A DNA stretch of 64,000 nt. Source: Siderastrea radians. Taxonomy: Eukaryota; Cnidaria; Anthozoa; Scleractinia; Rhizangiidae. The notes under the pieces were generated by a model. It did no database searches. It saw only the letters and a list, made by a program, of their open reading frames with translations, and was not told the origin of the DNA. The DNA lies in NCBI GenBank assembly GCA_964017195.1, contig OZ024887.1, forward strand, positions 60,770,811 to 60,834,810, in the 5' to 3' direction. Positions 49,037 through 59,095 of this stretch are shown here, in pieces. Within the stretch, counting starts at the first letter, position 1; every line of letters starts with the position of its first letter. Position numbers and translations under genes: made by a program.

Positions 49037-50692
49037 CTATTCGTACACATTTCTCAGGTCGTGATTAAGGCGATACTTTATATGCTCAATGTCAGTGCTA
49101 GCAAGTGTTAGGCTAGTATCATCTGCGTACATTCTGGGTTCCGAATATGTCAGACAGTGTGGTAAGTCATTAATATATATCAAAAACAGAAGAGGTCCCA
49201 AAATTGTTCCCTGGGGAACACCACATCTTAGACATTTGGGAGTTGACTTACAAGAATTAATATGACAAATCTGTGTTCGATTATCTAAATAAGAAGCAAA
49301 CCATTGATGACTGGTCCAACAAATCCCATAGTATTGCAATTTTCGCAACAAAATATCGTGATCTACTGTATCAAATGCCTTTTTGAGATCTAAAAAGACT
49401 ACGGCATTAACAAGACCACGGTCTATATCCAAGGCCCAGCTATCTGTAGCTTCGATAAGTGCGGTGAGCGTGGAATGCAGAGACCGAAAACCAGATTGAT
49501 GGCACGAGAGAAAGTTGTTTTTTGTTAAATAATGATAAAGTTGATCGTAAATTATCCGTTCAAAGACTTTGGCCACAACTGGAATTACTGATATTGGCCG
49601 ATAATTCGTCGGATCAGAACGCTTCCCAGAATTTTTATACAATGGAGTAACTCTGGCAGATTTCCACTCATTGGGAAAGATACCCGTCATTAGGGATTGA
49701 TTAAACATATGAGTGAGAGATTCCGCCAGTAAGTCAGGACATTCCCTTAGAAGTTTCGCTGAAATATTATCTAATCCTGTTGCCTTTGACCTACAAAGCT
49801 TTGATAGTAGTGCAAAAACACGTGTAGGTGTTGTTTTTTCAAAAACAAAATTTTTATCAGTTGCGGTAAGAAATTCGTTGAAGGATTTATCAACTTCTGT
49901 TACGTCTCCACTAAGGCTTGGCCCAACTTCTGTGAAAAAGGAGTTTAGCATTTCTGCTATATCTGTTTGACCTTCAGAATTTACCCCACTATACTCCATT
50001 TCATTAATAACAGTTTTATTGGATTTTCGTGAGGTCAGTTCATTGATTGTTTTCCATGTTTTCCTTTGATCCCCACAACAATTGTTGAAGGCATTTTCAT
50101 AATACGCTTTTTTAGCGCTGTTAATTTCCCAATTCACTTGATTTTTAACCATTCGAAATTGGTTCCAAATAAATGGATCCTTTGTCTTAATAGCCTTTCT
50201 TTTGAGGCGGTTTCTGAAATTCATCCGCTTTTTTAAAATAGTGGTTATCCATGGTGATTTAGAATCTCGTGTCCGTTTGGTCTTCATCGGTGCGTGCTTT
50301 TCACAAACATTCAGGAATAATTCTTTCCACCTCCTCCACATATCATTAGGATCATACAATTTCTTTATATCATCCCAGGGTTGGGCTAAAATATCCGCAT
50401 AGAAATTTGTGCTATTAAAATGTTTAAACTGTCTATATGTTATCAAGTTAACTCCTTTAGAGAAAGTGGGAATTGAAATTTTTCGATATGCATAAACTAA
50501 ACTGTGATCACTTATGGCGACATGAGACACCCCTGAACAATACACATTCTCTGCCCGATTTGTAAAAATCAGATCAATTAAAGTACTTGTAGTAGGCGTA
50601 ATTCTGGTAGGTTCATTAATGAGTTGTTCCAATCCATAAATATCTGTTATGTTTAGAAGAGCTTTCACATTAGCATTGTCTTTGGATTGCAT
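49037..50692 (-). CDS. LINE reverse transcriptase ORF, part 1 (to the TAG)
   Basis: This is the longest uninterrupted part of the LINE ORF, 551 codons from an internal Met. It holds the end of the endonuclease and all core RT motifs including YADD and GVPQG. The frame is open upstream to about 50820, so Met 50692 is not the original start. It ends at a TAG where related elements have Trp; translation beyond continues in the same frame. Confidence 0.85.
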   Translation of the reverse strand: MQSKDNANVKALLNITDIYGLEQLINEPTRITPTTSTLIDLIFTNRAENVYCSGVSHVAISDHSLVYAYRKISIPTFSKGVNLITYRQFKHFNSTNFYADILAQPWDDIKKLYDPNDMWRRWKELFLNVCEKHAPMKTKRTRDSKSPWITTILKKRMNFRNRLKRKAIKTKDPFIWNQFRMVKNQVNWEINSAKKAYYENAFNNCCGDQRKTWKTINELTSRKSNKTVINEMEYSGVNSEGQTDIAEMLNSFFTEVGPSLSGDVTEVDKSFNEFLTATDKNFVFEKTTPTRVFALLSKLCRSKATGLDNISAKLLRECPDLLAESLTHMFNQSLMTGIFPNEWKSARVTPLYKNSGKRSDPTNYRPISVIPVVAKVFERIIYDQLYHYLTKNNFLSCHQSGFRSLHSTLTALIEATDSWALDIDRGLVNAVVFLDLKKAFDTVDHDILLRKLQYYGICWTSHQWFASYLDNRTQICHINSCKSTPKCLRCGVPQGTILGPLLFLIYINDLPHCLTYSEPRMYADDTSLTLASTDIEHIKYRLNHDLRNVYE

Positions 50693-51103
50693 GTCACAAT
50701 TTAGATCCCCCAGGAGAAAATGTTCTACGTTTTCAGAATCTAATTTGCCTAATAATGTGTTTACATGCGCGAAAAGTTCATGGGGTGAATTGATCGGCGC
50801 ATAAACGAATGTTAAAGCTGGTATGAGTTAAGACGCTTACACATGCACACTGAAAGCTTACATGTGTTTTCGGTATCGATTTCAATGAACTATAAAATCA
50901 TACCTGGAAAAAACTTGTACAATTATTTTTTTCTTCGAACATGTTCTAGATCTAAGTAAGCTTAAGCTTAGCTTCACTGCAAGCTACAGTATTGCAGGCT
51001 CGAGCTTTTTTCTGTACTCAGGCATGATCCAAAAGGATTACAACTACTGTCAGAGTACAAGAATAATCCTTAGGAAGACACAAAAGTGATCTTTTGTCCT
51101 TAC

Positions 51104-51141
51104 CCTTTCTCCTTTTCCGAGGAGCGCAGCTTTCTTTTCAT
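51104..51141 (-). CDS. SLF2: Candidate first coding exon of SLF2
   Basis: An ATG at 51141 opens 12 codons (MKRKLRSSEKEK) and ends at a good donor, GG|GTAAGG, in phase 2. A very short upstream ORF starts at an ATG inside an AAGATGGCAGC initiator-like sequence about 40 bp earlier. The basic start and the position upstream of the large SLF2 exon fit a first exon. However, the next recognised exon (46164) needs phase 1, so at least one intervening exon is missing from my model, or the true start is ATG 46123 and this belongs to a leader. Confidence 0.4.
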
Positions 51142-51190
51142 CTTTTGGAAACTTCAACGGCTCTTTGCTGCCATCTTGTATTTTTTAATC

Positions 51191-51198
51191 GCGCCAAA
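51191..51198 (-). promoter_or_regulatory. E2F-type site upstream of SLF2
   Basis: On the minus strand the bases read TTTGGCGC, a match to the E2F consensus TTTSGCGC, 50 bp upstream of the candidate first ATG of SLF2 (51141). E2F sites are usual in promoters of S-phase and DNA-repair genes. Function here is inferred from position only. Confidence 0.4.
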
Positions 51199-51316
51199 TT
51201 TGGGATGTTCTGCGCTTGCGTCTTACATTCAGACGCTGACCAAGAGAAGGGAATGTTCGAGTTATAGTGGAGAGAAGAGAAAAACGAAACGAATGGGAAA
51301 TCAAGCCTGGGATGGG

Positions 51317-51387
51317 ACACAAAAGAAGAAGAAGAAGAAGAACAGGAAGAAGAAGAAGAAGAAGAAGAAGAAGAAGAAGAAGAAGAA
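51317..51387. repeat. (AAG)n microsatellite
   Basis: About 22 AAG triplets with one AACAGG interruption, then (AATA)n. It lies about 180-250 bp upstream of the candidate SLF2 start, on the promoter side. Confidence 0.9.
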
Positions 51388-52963
51388 TCAATCAATAAAT
51401 AAATAAATAAATAAAAATTCAGAGTTATTTTTGTTGTTAACAATCAGACTGTCTATGCAACATGTACAGCGGCCGTAGCCCGCGCCTTCGACGCAAGAAC
51501 AATCAGTGTCCTTTAACTTGACAAAGGCTAACCTGAATTTCAGCCGCCTCCTCGGGTGTGAGCGAAAAAAGAATGGGTTCGAAATATCGTCAATACTTTG
51601 CCAGCACTAGCTTCACTTGCTTTCTGTTAAAGATCGATAAATCCCTCCGCGTTTTTTACCAAAGCGAAGACGGTGACTGAGGGAGTGTCCGAGACGTTAA
51701 GGCTCAAGAGTCACGACAAACCAAGGACAACAACGACCAACGCAAAACCTTCCTCTACCCTCCCCCGCCAAAGAAAATTGCAGGGGGTGGGGATGAGGGT
51801 GTCAAACGGTTACCAGGATAATGTTAGTCTGAGTGGGCTTGAACTGCCTCTGATAATAGTCGAACGCAAGAATTTAAGTTAGGTTTCAAAGGTAATTGTC
51901 CGGCAGTACTCAGTGGCAATAAAACGTATCTCCAATATGTCCACAGTGTTTAAACCTTAATGACACGTGACACGAACAACTTTCAGTTCAGATGAATTTT
52001 CTTTGGCAAGTTTTTATTGCATCAGTGTACACCCAAAATCGAAGAAAAACGAATTGTATCCCCATCACCCCATCACAAACCTTTGCCCTAACGACTTTTC
52101 GCAAACGGTGACGGATGTCTCGTGCATTTCACGTTGGGAACTTTGGCTGTTTGCAGTTTTAGTTGGACTGTTTCAGAGTCAAAGCGATTCTCTGAGGTGA
52201 GTACACTTTTAAGCCCAGTTTTGCAATTTTCGTTTCATCTTTTTTCGTTTCGAATTTTTGGATAATTTACAAGATAATGTTTCAGTGACCGTCAAAGACC
52301 ACCAAACCACCGCTTAAAATCGTTGCTTAAAATTAGTGTACAAAGATTTCAGTTTCTCTTGACGGAGTACAATGGATCTTTGCGGAAAAGCTAGCGGGGA
52401 ATTTTTCTCACCATACACGTACAATGACACTAAACTGCTTCGTCAAATCTTATTTTTTTAACGATCTTTAGGCTTAAAACTCGCAATAATTAATTAATCA
52501 TATGCGAAGGCAAAAAGTTTGTCATATAACTAATCAAGGTCAGTGCCCTTTAAATATCACACTCTTTCATTCACGATTTGGCTCACAGCCTCTTCGATTT
52601 CTTTTTAAAACAGTTGATTATTGCATTATCTAAGTGTCACTTTGAAATTTAAAGAATTGCATCAGCTGATGAAAGTCTAAAATGAATGAATTTCATAAAT
52701 CCATAAATGAGTTTCTTAATTTGGCTGTGTATAGACAAGATGAAAATGGGTTCTAACTTGAAACTGAAAGGCGAATCCGCTTTGTCAATTAAGGGCGGAC
52801 TGTGGATCGCTGTTTCTTTGAAATCCACTTCACATTTGTCCCGATGTTGCCCCTATAGTAGTATGCCTGTACCACAAGAATGACCGACAGGAGGAAGGCT
52901 TTTGCCCAAGAAATTCCCCCAAAAATACATCATCTGAGGTAATATTTACACTGTATTTAGGAT
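51388..52963. other. No gene recognised
   Basis: Intergenic sequence upstream of SLF2. Short ORFs (e.g. 51673-51882) show no family features or splice context. Confidence 0.35.
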
Positions 52964-53229
52964 AGACTGCGAGCAGTCTCTCTTTTGCTCTAAAATCCCT
53001 GCCGGACGAGCGGCGAAGAAGCGAGTGTGATATTCGAGCGGCGAAGCCGCGAGCCGCGAGTAGCGTGGACGGGAGAGCGAGCGAAGAGCGAGCGATCCGA
53101 AGAGCGAGCGAAGACGAGCTCTTCGCTCGCTCTCCCGCCCCCCCGCTACTCGCGGCTCGAATATCGCGCTCGTGGCTTTGCCGTTCGTCAGCACGGATTT
53201 TAGAGCAAAAGAGAGTCTGCTTGCAGTCT
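52964..53229. mobile_element. GC-rich foldback MITE
   Basis: Ends AGACTGCGAGCAGTCTCTCT and, inverted, AGACTGCAAGCAGACTCTCT, followed by TTTGCTCTAAAAT on both sides. The middle is a self-complementary string of GAGCGAGCGAAGA. ORFs in several frames come from this structure. Confidence 0.75.
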
Positions 53230-53930
53230 ATATTTAGGAATGACAAGTAGTGATAGAAGCGAGTGCTAGTTAAAACTCATTCACTAACTTTACCCACCGC
53301 GTGATAAATAAAACAGTCATCGCCAGATGAGAATCGAGTCGACTTTATTTCTGACATCTGTTAAATCGCTGACAGTTCCTCCAATTTCAGGCATTTGTAT
53401 AAAAATCTACAAATGAGAAAGCTGCGTATAAAAGAAGTACAAGTAATAAAGGAATATGAAAACTTATACCTCAGCCACTATAGTCAGATGTTATGCAAGT
53501 GAGGTTTACATGAAAATTAAAAATAGCTATATTTGTGACCCCCGAAGTTATATCACGCTGTTATATAGGTCACGACATTTCCGCGAAGCCAGGGTCCTTT
53601 TGAAGGAAAAACTATAACTGCTCCTTCAGTAAAGCCCTGGTCCTGAGGAACGCTAATTTTGTTTGCCGAAATATTGGCCCTTTGCCGGTGCGCCAGCCTT
53701 AAATTCAGTTTTGTTCTATTACAATTTGAGCGGCGTCCTGAGATCGAGCACCCGGCAACTGGATCCGGCAATACTGAACCAGCAAGCGTAGGTTGGAAAA
53801 GCAAGAACGAGGGAATTCGGAATTCGGAATTCGGAATCCAGAATCCAGAATAGTCGGAATAGTCGGAATTCAATTTTTTTTTTTTGATAAATAAATAAAT
53901 GAATAAATAAATAAACTAAGTCTCTTATCA

Positions 53931-54556
53931 AGAAACAAAAACCAAACCGCGGTGATAAACATAAGGAAATATAAATGCATTTCTGGAAAGAAAAAAGTCT
54001 TTATCTTGACGTTTCGTATGTTCCAACATACATCTTCAGAAGTAGTAAACCGTTGAATAACAACAGAAATTTGAGTGTATAATAAGTAACTAATTATAGC
54101 CACAAAAGATAACAAATAGTAGAAAAATTTGAATATGAAAGGAAAAACATTCAAACTTAAAAAGGTAAAGTTTTTCACTGCTGACATTTTCATTTAGGAA
54201 AGGTTGTAAATCCCTAATCAACAGAGTCTCCTTTATCTTGCAACCTTCCCTAAATGAAAATGTCAGCAGTGAAAAACTTTACCTTTTTTAGTCTGCATGT
54301 TTTCCCTTTCATATGCAAATTTTTCTACTATTTGTTATCTTTTGTTTCTATAATTAGTTACTTATTATACACTCAAATTTCTGTTGTTATTCAACGGTTT
54401 ACTACTTCTGAAGATGTATGTTGGAACATACGAAACGTCAAGATAAGGCCTTTTTTCTTTCCAGAAATGCGTTTATATTTCCTAATGTTTATCACTGCGG
54501 TTTGCTTTTTGTTTCTTCTTAAGCTAAGATGGCCAAAAAACAAAAGTATCTACGAT
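53931..54556. mobile_element. Inverted-dimer insertion, Penelope-like ends
   Basis: Two arms of about 280 bp face each other around a short hairpin centre (54205-54240). Each arm contains the sequence CTGAAGATGTATGTTGGAAC followed by ATACGAAACGTC, right arm at 54408-54439, left arm complementary at about 54007-54038. The block is flanked by 14-bp direct repeats, taagtctcttatca (53917-53930) and taagtttcttatca (54557-54570), one mismatch apart, consistent with a target duplication. Similar ACTTCTGAAGATG...GAAACGTC ends occur in Penelope-like retroelements, some of which carry hammerhead ribozymes; assignment is by memory. Confidence 0.55.
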
Positions 54557-54580
54557 TAAGTTTCTTATCATTTCTTATCA

Positions 54581-54951
54581 TGCCAGGAAGTCTTCAGGAA
54601 GTGTCCAGCAAGCCTTGTTTCTACCACCCCAACTCTGTTTTTGGGGGGGGGGGGGAGGGACAGAAGTGATGGGGAGGGTAGAAGTGGGCTTTGAAAATGG
54701 GAATCACTTCTTGTTAGAGAATATGTGTGTGATTGTGGTGGGGGGTGTGGCGAGAAAATATGCACTTAAATTTTCTCCCCCCACCCCTCACCCCCCTCCC
54801 ACCACAACCACACACATATTCTTAAACAAGAAGTGCTAGATCATATCAATTCCGATTTTCAAAGCCCACTTCCCCCCCCCCCCTCCTCAATACAGAGTTG
54901 GGAGTGGTAGAAACAAGGCTTCCTAGACACTTCTTGAAGACTTCCTGGCGT
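54581..54951. repeat. Palindrome within the foldback element
   Basis: Arms of about 170 bp start tgccaggaagtcttcaggaa and end with its near complement. They include a homopolymer G/C run and CACACACATATTCT near the centre. The arms differ by several substitutions, so it is not an assembly duplicate. Confidence 0.65.
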
Positions 54952-55264
54952 GGTAAGAAATGATAAGATATTTAGTTTATTTATTTATTTGTTCATTTAT
55001 TTATCTAAGAAAAAAATTGAATTTCGAATATTCCGACCATTCCGGCTTCCGAATTCCGAATTCCGTCATTCCTGCATTTCCAACCTACCGTTCACCAGCT
55101 AAACCAGTGCGGTTCATTCACGCGTGACGTGGGCTTCTGCATCCAAAGGCCATTAAGTACAAGTTTTCAGTGTAATCCTTTTTCAATTGAAGAACTGTAT
55201 ACCATTTTAGGGCTACCAGTATCTGTTTCTTAAAACTCTGAATCAATTAATGGCATGTAAGTCT

Positions 55265-55321
55265 CTTGTTTCGTTCATATTCAATCAAATCAAATCAAAT
55301 CAAATCAAATCAAATCAAAAG
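55265..55321. repeat. (AATCA)n repeat, possible LINE tail
   Basis: About eight AATCA units followed by AAAAGACTT. The arrangement resembles the plus-strand view of the LINE tail at 48108 (pentamers, then AACTTTATTT), with a MITE inserted in between. It may mark a minus-strand LINE remnant. Confidence 0.45.
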
Positions 55322-55329
55322 ACTTCATT

Positions 55330-55762
55330 CCCGGGGGGGGGGGGGGTACTCCCTATAATGGCCTATACGGGGAGGCTTCGCCCGAAAGGGGTACCTTTTT
55401 CAGGCTTCAGGTATATAAAAGGGTAGGGATTTCACGAGCTGAAGTATATGAAAGGGTAGTGGAATCTGTCATTTAGGTATCTAAAAGGGCCTTTAATTTT
55501 CCAGTAGATAACAATATTGTTTTTTGGTTATAAACATCTCTACCGGTAATACTGTTCTCCCCTAATATCGTTCATTAACTGCATTCCAAGGGTTTAGAAA
55601 AGGGAAGCAGTGTTCTTAAGTAGGTATGTGAAAGGGATATACCATTTTTTAATGAAAGGTATACGAAAGGGGTACCTTTTCTGTCAAAAATGGTATATTA
55701 AAGGGGAGGGGTTGGACATCGGGGCGGAGCCTCCCCGTATAAAACTTTGTTGAGTGCCCCCG
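55330..55762. mobile_element. MITE with 9-bp target duplication
   Basis: Ends are C/G runs, with inverted subterminal CTATACGGGGAGGCTTCGCC and GGCGGAGCCTCCCCGTAT. Flanked by gacttcatt (55321-55329) and gactttatt (55763-55771), one mismatch. Repeated 'AAAGGGGTACC' inside. Duplication length fits hAT or Mutator groups. Confidence 0.65.
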
Positions 55763-56157
55763 GACTTTATTTTAAGAGGGTAACACGTGACAGTGGTGAA
55801 CACTGATGACCCTGTGGCCCCCCATTAAGGAAACAAAAGATATAATAAGCGGTATGCAAATCACAGGAGGGGACCCCGATGTAACGAAGCCCTATACAAC
55901 GAAGGATATTTTTCGGCCTAGTAATATTAGTCACACGATTTCGCACCGATTTGACTGTTAATCACAACACATTGTATCATCCCATCACCACTGATACCAT
56001 CACGAAAAAAAAAAAAGATGCTTATCGCAATAAACTCTTGGTTATTTGAGCTACTAGTTTGTGGGTATGAGGTCAAGGGGATGATTTCCGTTGAATTACA
56101 TATAATAATGAGACAAAGCACGATATACAAAAAAACTGTCACGTACAAGTGACAGAA

Positions 56158-56423
56158 TATATAGTGGGGCGGGACAGGGGGGCGGGAGACCGGGAGAAAA
56201 GGGGGCGGGAGGTGTACGGGAGGCGGGAGAAGAGGGGGCGGGAAGCGGGATTCCCAAGGTAGCGGGAAGCGGGAGAAAAAGGGAAAAATTACGCAACATT
56301 GCGCAATATTTCGCAATCAAAAAAATGCAAAGGGGCGGGAGCCAAAAAATACAGGGCAGGAACCGGGATTAAAGGGTACGGGAAGCGGGAGGTTTAAACC
56401 CCCCTGTCCCCCCCCACTATATA
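56158..56423. mobile_element. G-rich MITE
   Basis: Ends TATATAGTGGGGCGGGACAG and, inverted, TATATAGTGGGGGGGGACAG. The interior is tandem 'GCGGGA' words. No coding capacity. Confidence 0.7.
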
Positions 56424-57021
56424 CCGTCACATACCTTCAATACTAAAACGTAGAGACATATTGGAAGACAGTCATGCACTTTTAAAAGTTGTTGATTTGA
56501 CTTCGCATTTGAAAACTTCTGTCAAAATGTTTGACAAAATTGTTTCTGAGACACCTTTGTATGACGAGCGCTTTAGAAGCGTGCACTCTGGCTAGTTCGG
56601 GAAGGTTGCAGTGTTTTCTTTCGTCCAGATTACCACGTTAATTAACATCTACTTGACGCAATTTGTACCCCCTGGTCTTATGAACCCTTATACCCGACGT
56701 CACATGCGCGACGCGCGCTTATCTTCTTTGTTACCAAAGGCTGATACCACAAGTGTACCAGAGAATTGTATCCACCGACAAACCCATCGAGTGATGGCAA
56801 TGTGGTCTTCATTCCATGAAGCCACACAAAAATTTATAGGGTGCGTTACAGTAGAATTTAGTCCTCGGTTTTTGGCGCTAATAACTAAGTAGAAGAAAAT
56901 AAATTTTTCAAACGGCGGATTTTGTGACGAGGCATTCATTTACAAAACCTTCGGTACTCATTTGCACTTCTCTTTTAGCAATTGCGCGCATGAATGCCCA
57001 ATCGACTAGGCACTGAACTTT

Positions 57022-57134
57022 GGAACCGGAGGTATACAATTTGGTTAGGGTTCCAGTCTAACATGCATGCAGGTGGCACCACCAAATGTTCTTTTTGAGC
57101 ATGCAGCCTAGCTTAAAAACAAACAAACAAACAA
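57022..57134. repeat. Interspersed repeat, uninterrupted copy
   Basis: Runs from ggaaccggaggtatacaatt to a (CAAA)n tail. A second copy lies at 57558-57619 plus 58655-58715, split by the 1,032-bp TIR element. The second copy contains GTTCGAGTCC, similar to a tRNA B box, so a SINE origin is possible. The 5' ends of both copies coincide at the same base. Confidence 0.65.
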
Positions 57135-57445
57135 TAGTACACCAATTCCGATTCCTCGCGGTCATAAGTCTTGGAATCCATGCAAGTCTCAAGGCTTTGA
57201 ACATAAGATCTACATCGACCATGCCTATTCCTCCTTTGTCCAAGTCTTGGTAGAGGCCAGTTCGTTTAATTTTATCTTTCTTGTTCCTCCAAATGAAATT
57301 GAATAACTTCTTTTTTAATGTGCCCACCGGTGCCAACAGGAACATCGAGATTTGAGGCAGAATAGATAATTTGTGACAGACCCAGAGCTTTGATAATCAT
57401 TAATTTTCCAAATAATGTCAGATGTCTTGCATTCCACATGTCTAA
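57126..57445 (-). mobile_element. Tx1/L1-like LINE fragment
   Basis: On the minus strand WNARHLTLFGKLMIIKALGL, then LSQIIYSASNLDVP, then in a shifted frame LKKKLFNFIWRNKKDKIKR, YQDLDKGGIGMVDVD and FKALRLAWIPRL are found. This is the C-terminal region of Tx1/L1-type RT proteins. One frame shift lies around 57310-57325, and the fragment stops abruptly at about 57140 against another repeat. A short dead remnant. Confidence 0.75.
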
Positions 57446-57557
57446 TTTTTGTTTCTATCTTTCTTAATTTTGCATTAAAATTCAGTTCATTACTATTCTT
57501 CTCGTCGTATGAGAAATGGGCCCCTAGCCTGGGCTACGTATCCATTTCATTCCCAGC

Positions 57558-58715
57558 GGAACCGGAGGTATACAATTTGGTTCGAGTTCGAGTCCAGCAT
57601 GCATGCACGTGGCACCATTCACGGTGGGGCCAAACCACCCCCCAAATGGGTCATGAAATGTCCCGTTTTTTGGTTAATTTTTAATAATTTTGTTACTTTT
57701 CATCATTTCTTTACCAAACTTGGTAATTTGATATGGGTCTTTGTGCCAAACAATTTGACATGAATGGTGATGCCAAATGTCAAATTATGACGTCATAATT
57801 GGTGACGTCATATTATTCTCTAAAATAAAATTTTAGAATTTCTAAATTTTTTCTGGTGTTTTAGAAAGAACACGTCAAGAGGAGTTGAATGCTGAAAACC
57901 GTTTGTCGATGTGATAAATAATGGATGAGATATGGCATTTTAGATTTTGAAAATTTCACAGTCTCAAAATAGGGTCCCCCCCTTGTGTAATACGTTTGAA
58001 TTTAAGTGTTGTTTTGTTGCGTCAACGACACCATTTAAGTTGCAGATAAGATGTCTTAAATGACGGAAGCTAAATGAAAAAGAAAAACTCGGAAAATTTT
58101 TTTCCTGCCAGAGCTAGAGCCCCCAAACCAGTTTTGTGACGTAATTAAAAGTCACGTGATCAATTATGCTCTTGCTAATATTATCGTTTTCAAGCCGAAA
58201 ACTTAAAATCTAAAATGATACGATTTTTTGGAACAACAAGAAGTCCATTTTACCAGATTATTAGCTTGCATGGAAAAAAACTGTACAAAATAGATCAACA
58301 GGGTTGTTTTTAGAAGAAAAGTATGGTTCCGGGGGGGACACTTTAAATGTCTTTAAATTGCCATAACTCAAGATACGTTTGTCTTAGCGAGGTACGGTTT
58401 TCAGCATTTTACTCCCCTTGCCAAGTGCTTTCAGATGACATAACTTTTTATTTCAAATTTGAAATTTTCAGTTAACTCGTTTTGTGACGTCAGCCATTAT
58501 GACGTCACAATTTGGTTTTTTAAGTCATTCTCATACTTAAAATAAATTGGGCGACAACCCAAGGTTTTTTGCCAAGTTTGGAAAAGAAATATGAAAAAGA
58601 AGCAAAATTAGTCTAAATGACCCATTTGGGGGGTGGTTTGGCCCCGCCGTGATTCAATGTTATTTTTGAGCATGCGTCCTAGCTTAAACACAAACAAACA
58701 AACGAACGAAAAAAC
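57558..58715. repeat. Interspersed repeat, copy split by the TIR element
   Basis: The left part 57558-57619 and right part 58655-58715 align end to end with 57022-57134 when the insertion and one ATT are removed. The unit carries GTTCGAGTCC and a CAAA-type tail. Confidence 0.6.
57620..58651. mobile_element. 1,032-bp non-autonomous TIR element
   Basis: Terminal inverted repeats of about 35 bp start CACGGTGGGGCCAAACCACC on the left and CACGGCGGGGCCAAACCACC on the right, with one mismatch. ATT directly flanks both ends (57617-57619 and 58652-58654). It has split a repeat whose uninterrupted relative is at 57022-57134. The interior has no ORF of note and is rich in TGACGTCA-like words. A three-base target duplication and a CAC start would fit the CACTA/EnSpm group, but there is no transposase to confirm this. 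Confidence 0.75.
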
Positions 58716-59095
58716 AAAAAAGAATTAAAAAGATATAAATAATAAATGAATTTGGTTAAATTCCGATTAAACGTCTCCTGATTCAGGGCTTTTTTTTTCG
58801 CGTCCCTTTTCTAATTTTCGTGCTGTCCTTAAAGAGTCTGACCCACCCAAGAGCCTTTGCGCGCTTACCTATGTTCAGACGCCATTTTCGGGGCACCCAA
58901 AACTCCGGATTTCATCGTTAGAGAAAGTAATCCTTCTCCATCGAGCGGTAATTGCACAAAGCAGCCTATATTTTCACATAAATATTTTCGTCGTTTATTG
59001 TTCTTTCTGTACTGTGTATTATTTGTGGACAATCGCTACTTTCCGAACGGTAATCGAGTGGGATTCTGTGCCTGTTCAGAAGTTCCTCCGTCGCA

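Larger units (their letters stand above)
48108..50830 (-). mobile_element. 5'-truncated CR1/L2-like LINE retrotransposon
   Basis: On the minus strand the open frame starts in the C-terminal part of an APE-type endonuclease (FLLGDLNCDM near 50705, ISDHS near 50500). It continues through a reverse transcriptase with NYRPISVIPV, the D-containing AVVFLDLKKAFDTVDHD, GVPQGTILGPLLF and YADD (49129-49118), and the usual C-terminal domain (LQRLQNRTARTL). One in-frame TAG at 49039-49037 replaces an expected Trp in NVYE*LSANKLTLN; otherwise the frame is open to the stop at 48301-48299. The 3' end is a (TTATC)n tail at about 48110-48133, typical of this LINE group. The 5' end is lost near 50830. It lies in sense orientation in the 5' intron of SLF2. 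Intactness suggests a fairly recent insertion. Confidence 0.9.
53788..55089. mobile_element. Nested foldback element, about 1.3 kb
   Basis: The outer arms begin TAGGTTGGAAA on the left and its complement on the right. They share runs of GGAATTCGGAATTC, a poly-T stretch and (AAAT)n with AAACTAA. Inside the right part is a second palindrome (54581-54951), and the left arm is interrupted by a separate insertion (53931-54556). Without that insertion the whole is a foldback DNA element of roughly 0.68 kb. Open frames in it are by-products of the inverted copies. Confidence 0.7.

Noticed and set aside
52830..53250. Overlapping Arg/Ser/Ala-rich ORFs on both strands
   Set aside because: They arise from the GAGCGAGCGAAGA palindrome of a MITE.
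53870..54559. Two near-identical ORFs on opposite strands (MKMSAVKNFTF...)
   Set aside because: They are the same sequence read from each arm of the inverted dimer; hydrophobic frame is from T-rich DNA, with no RT or endonuclease motifs.
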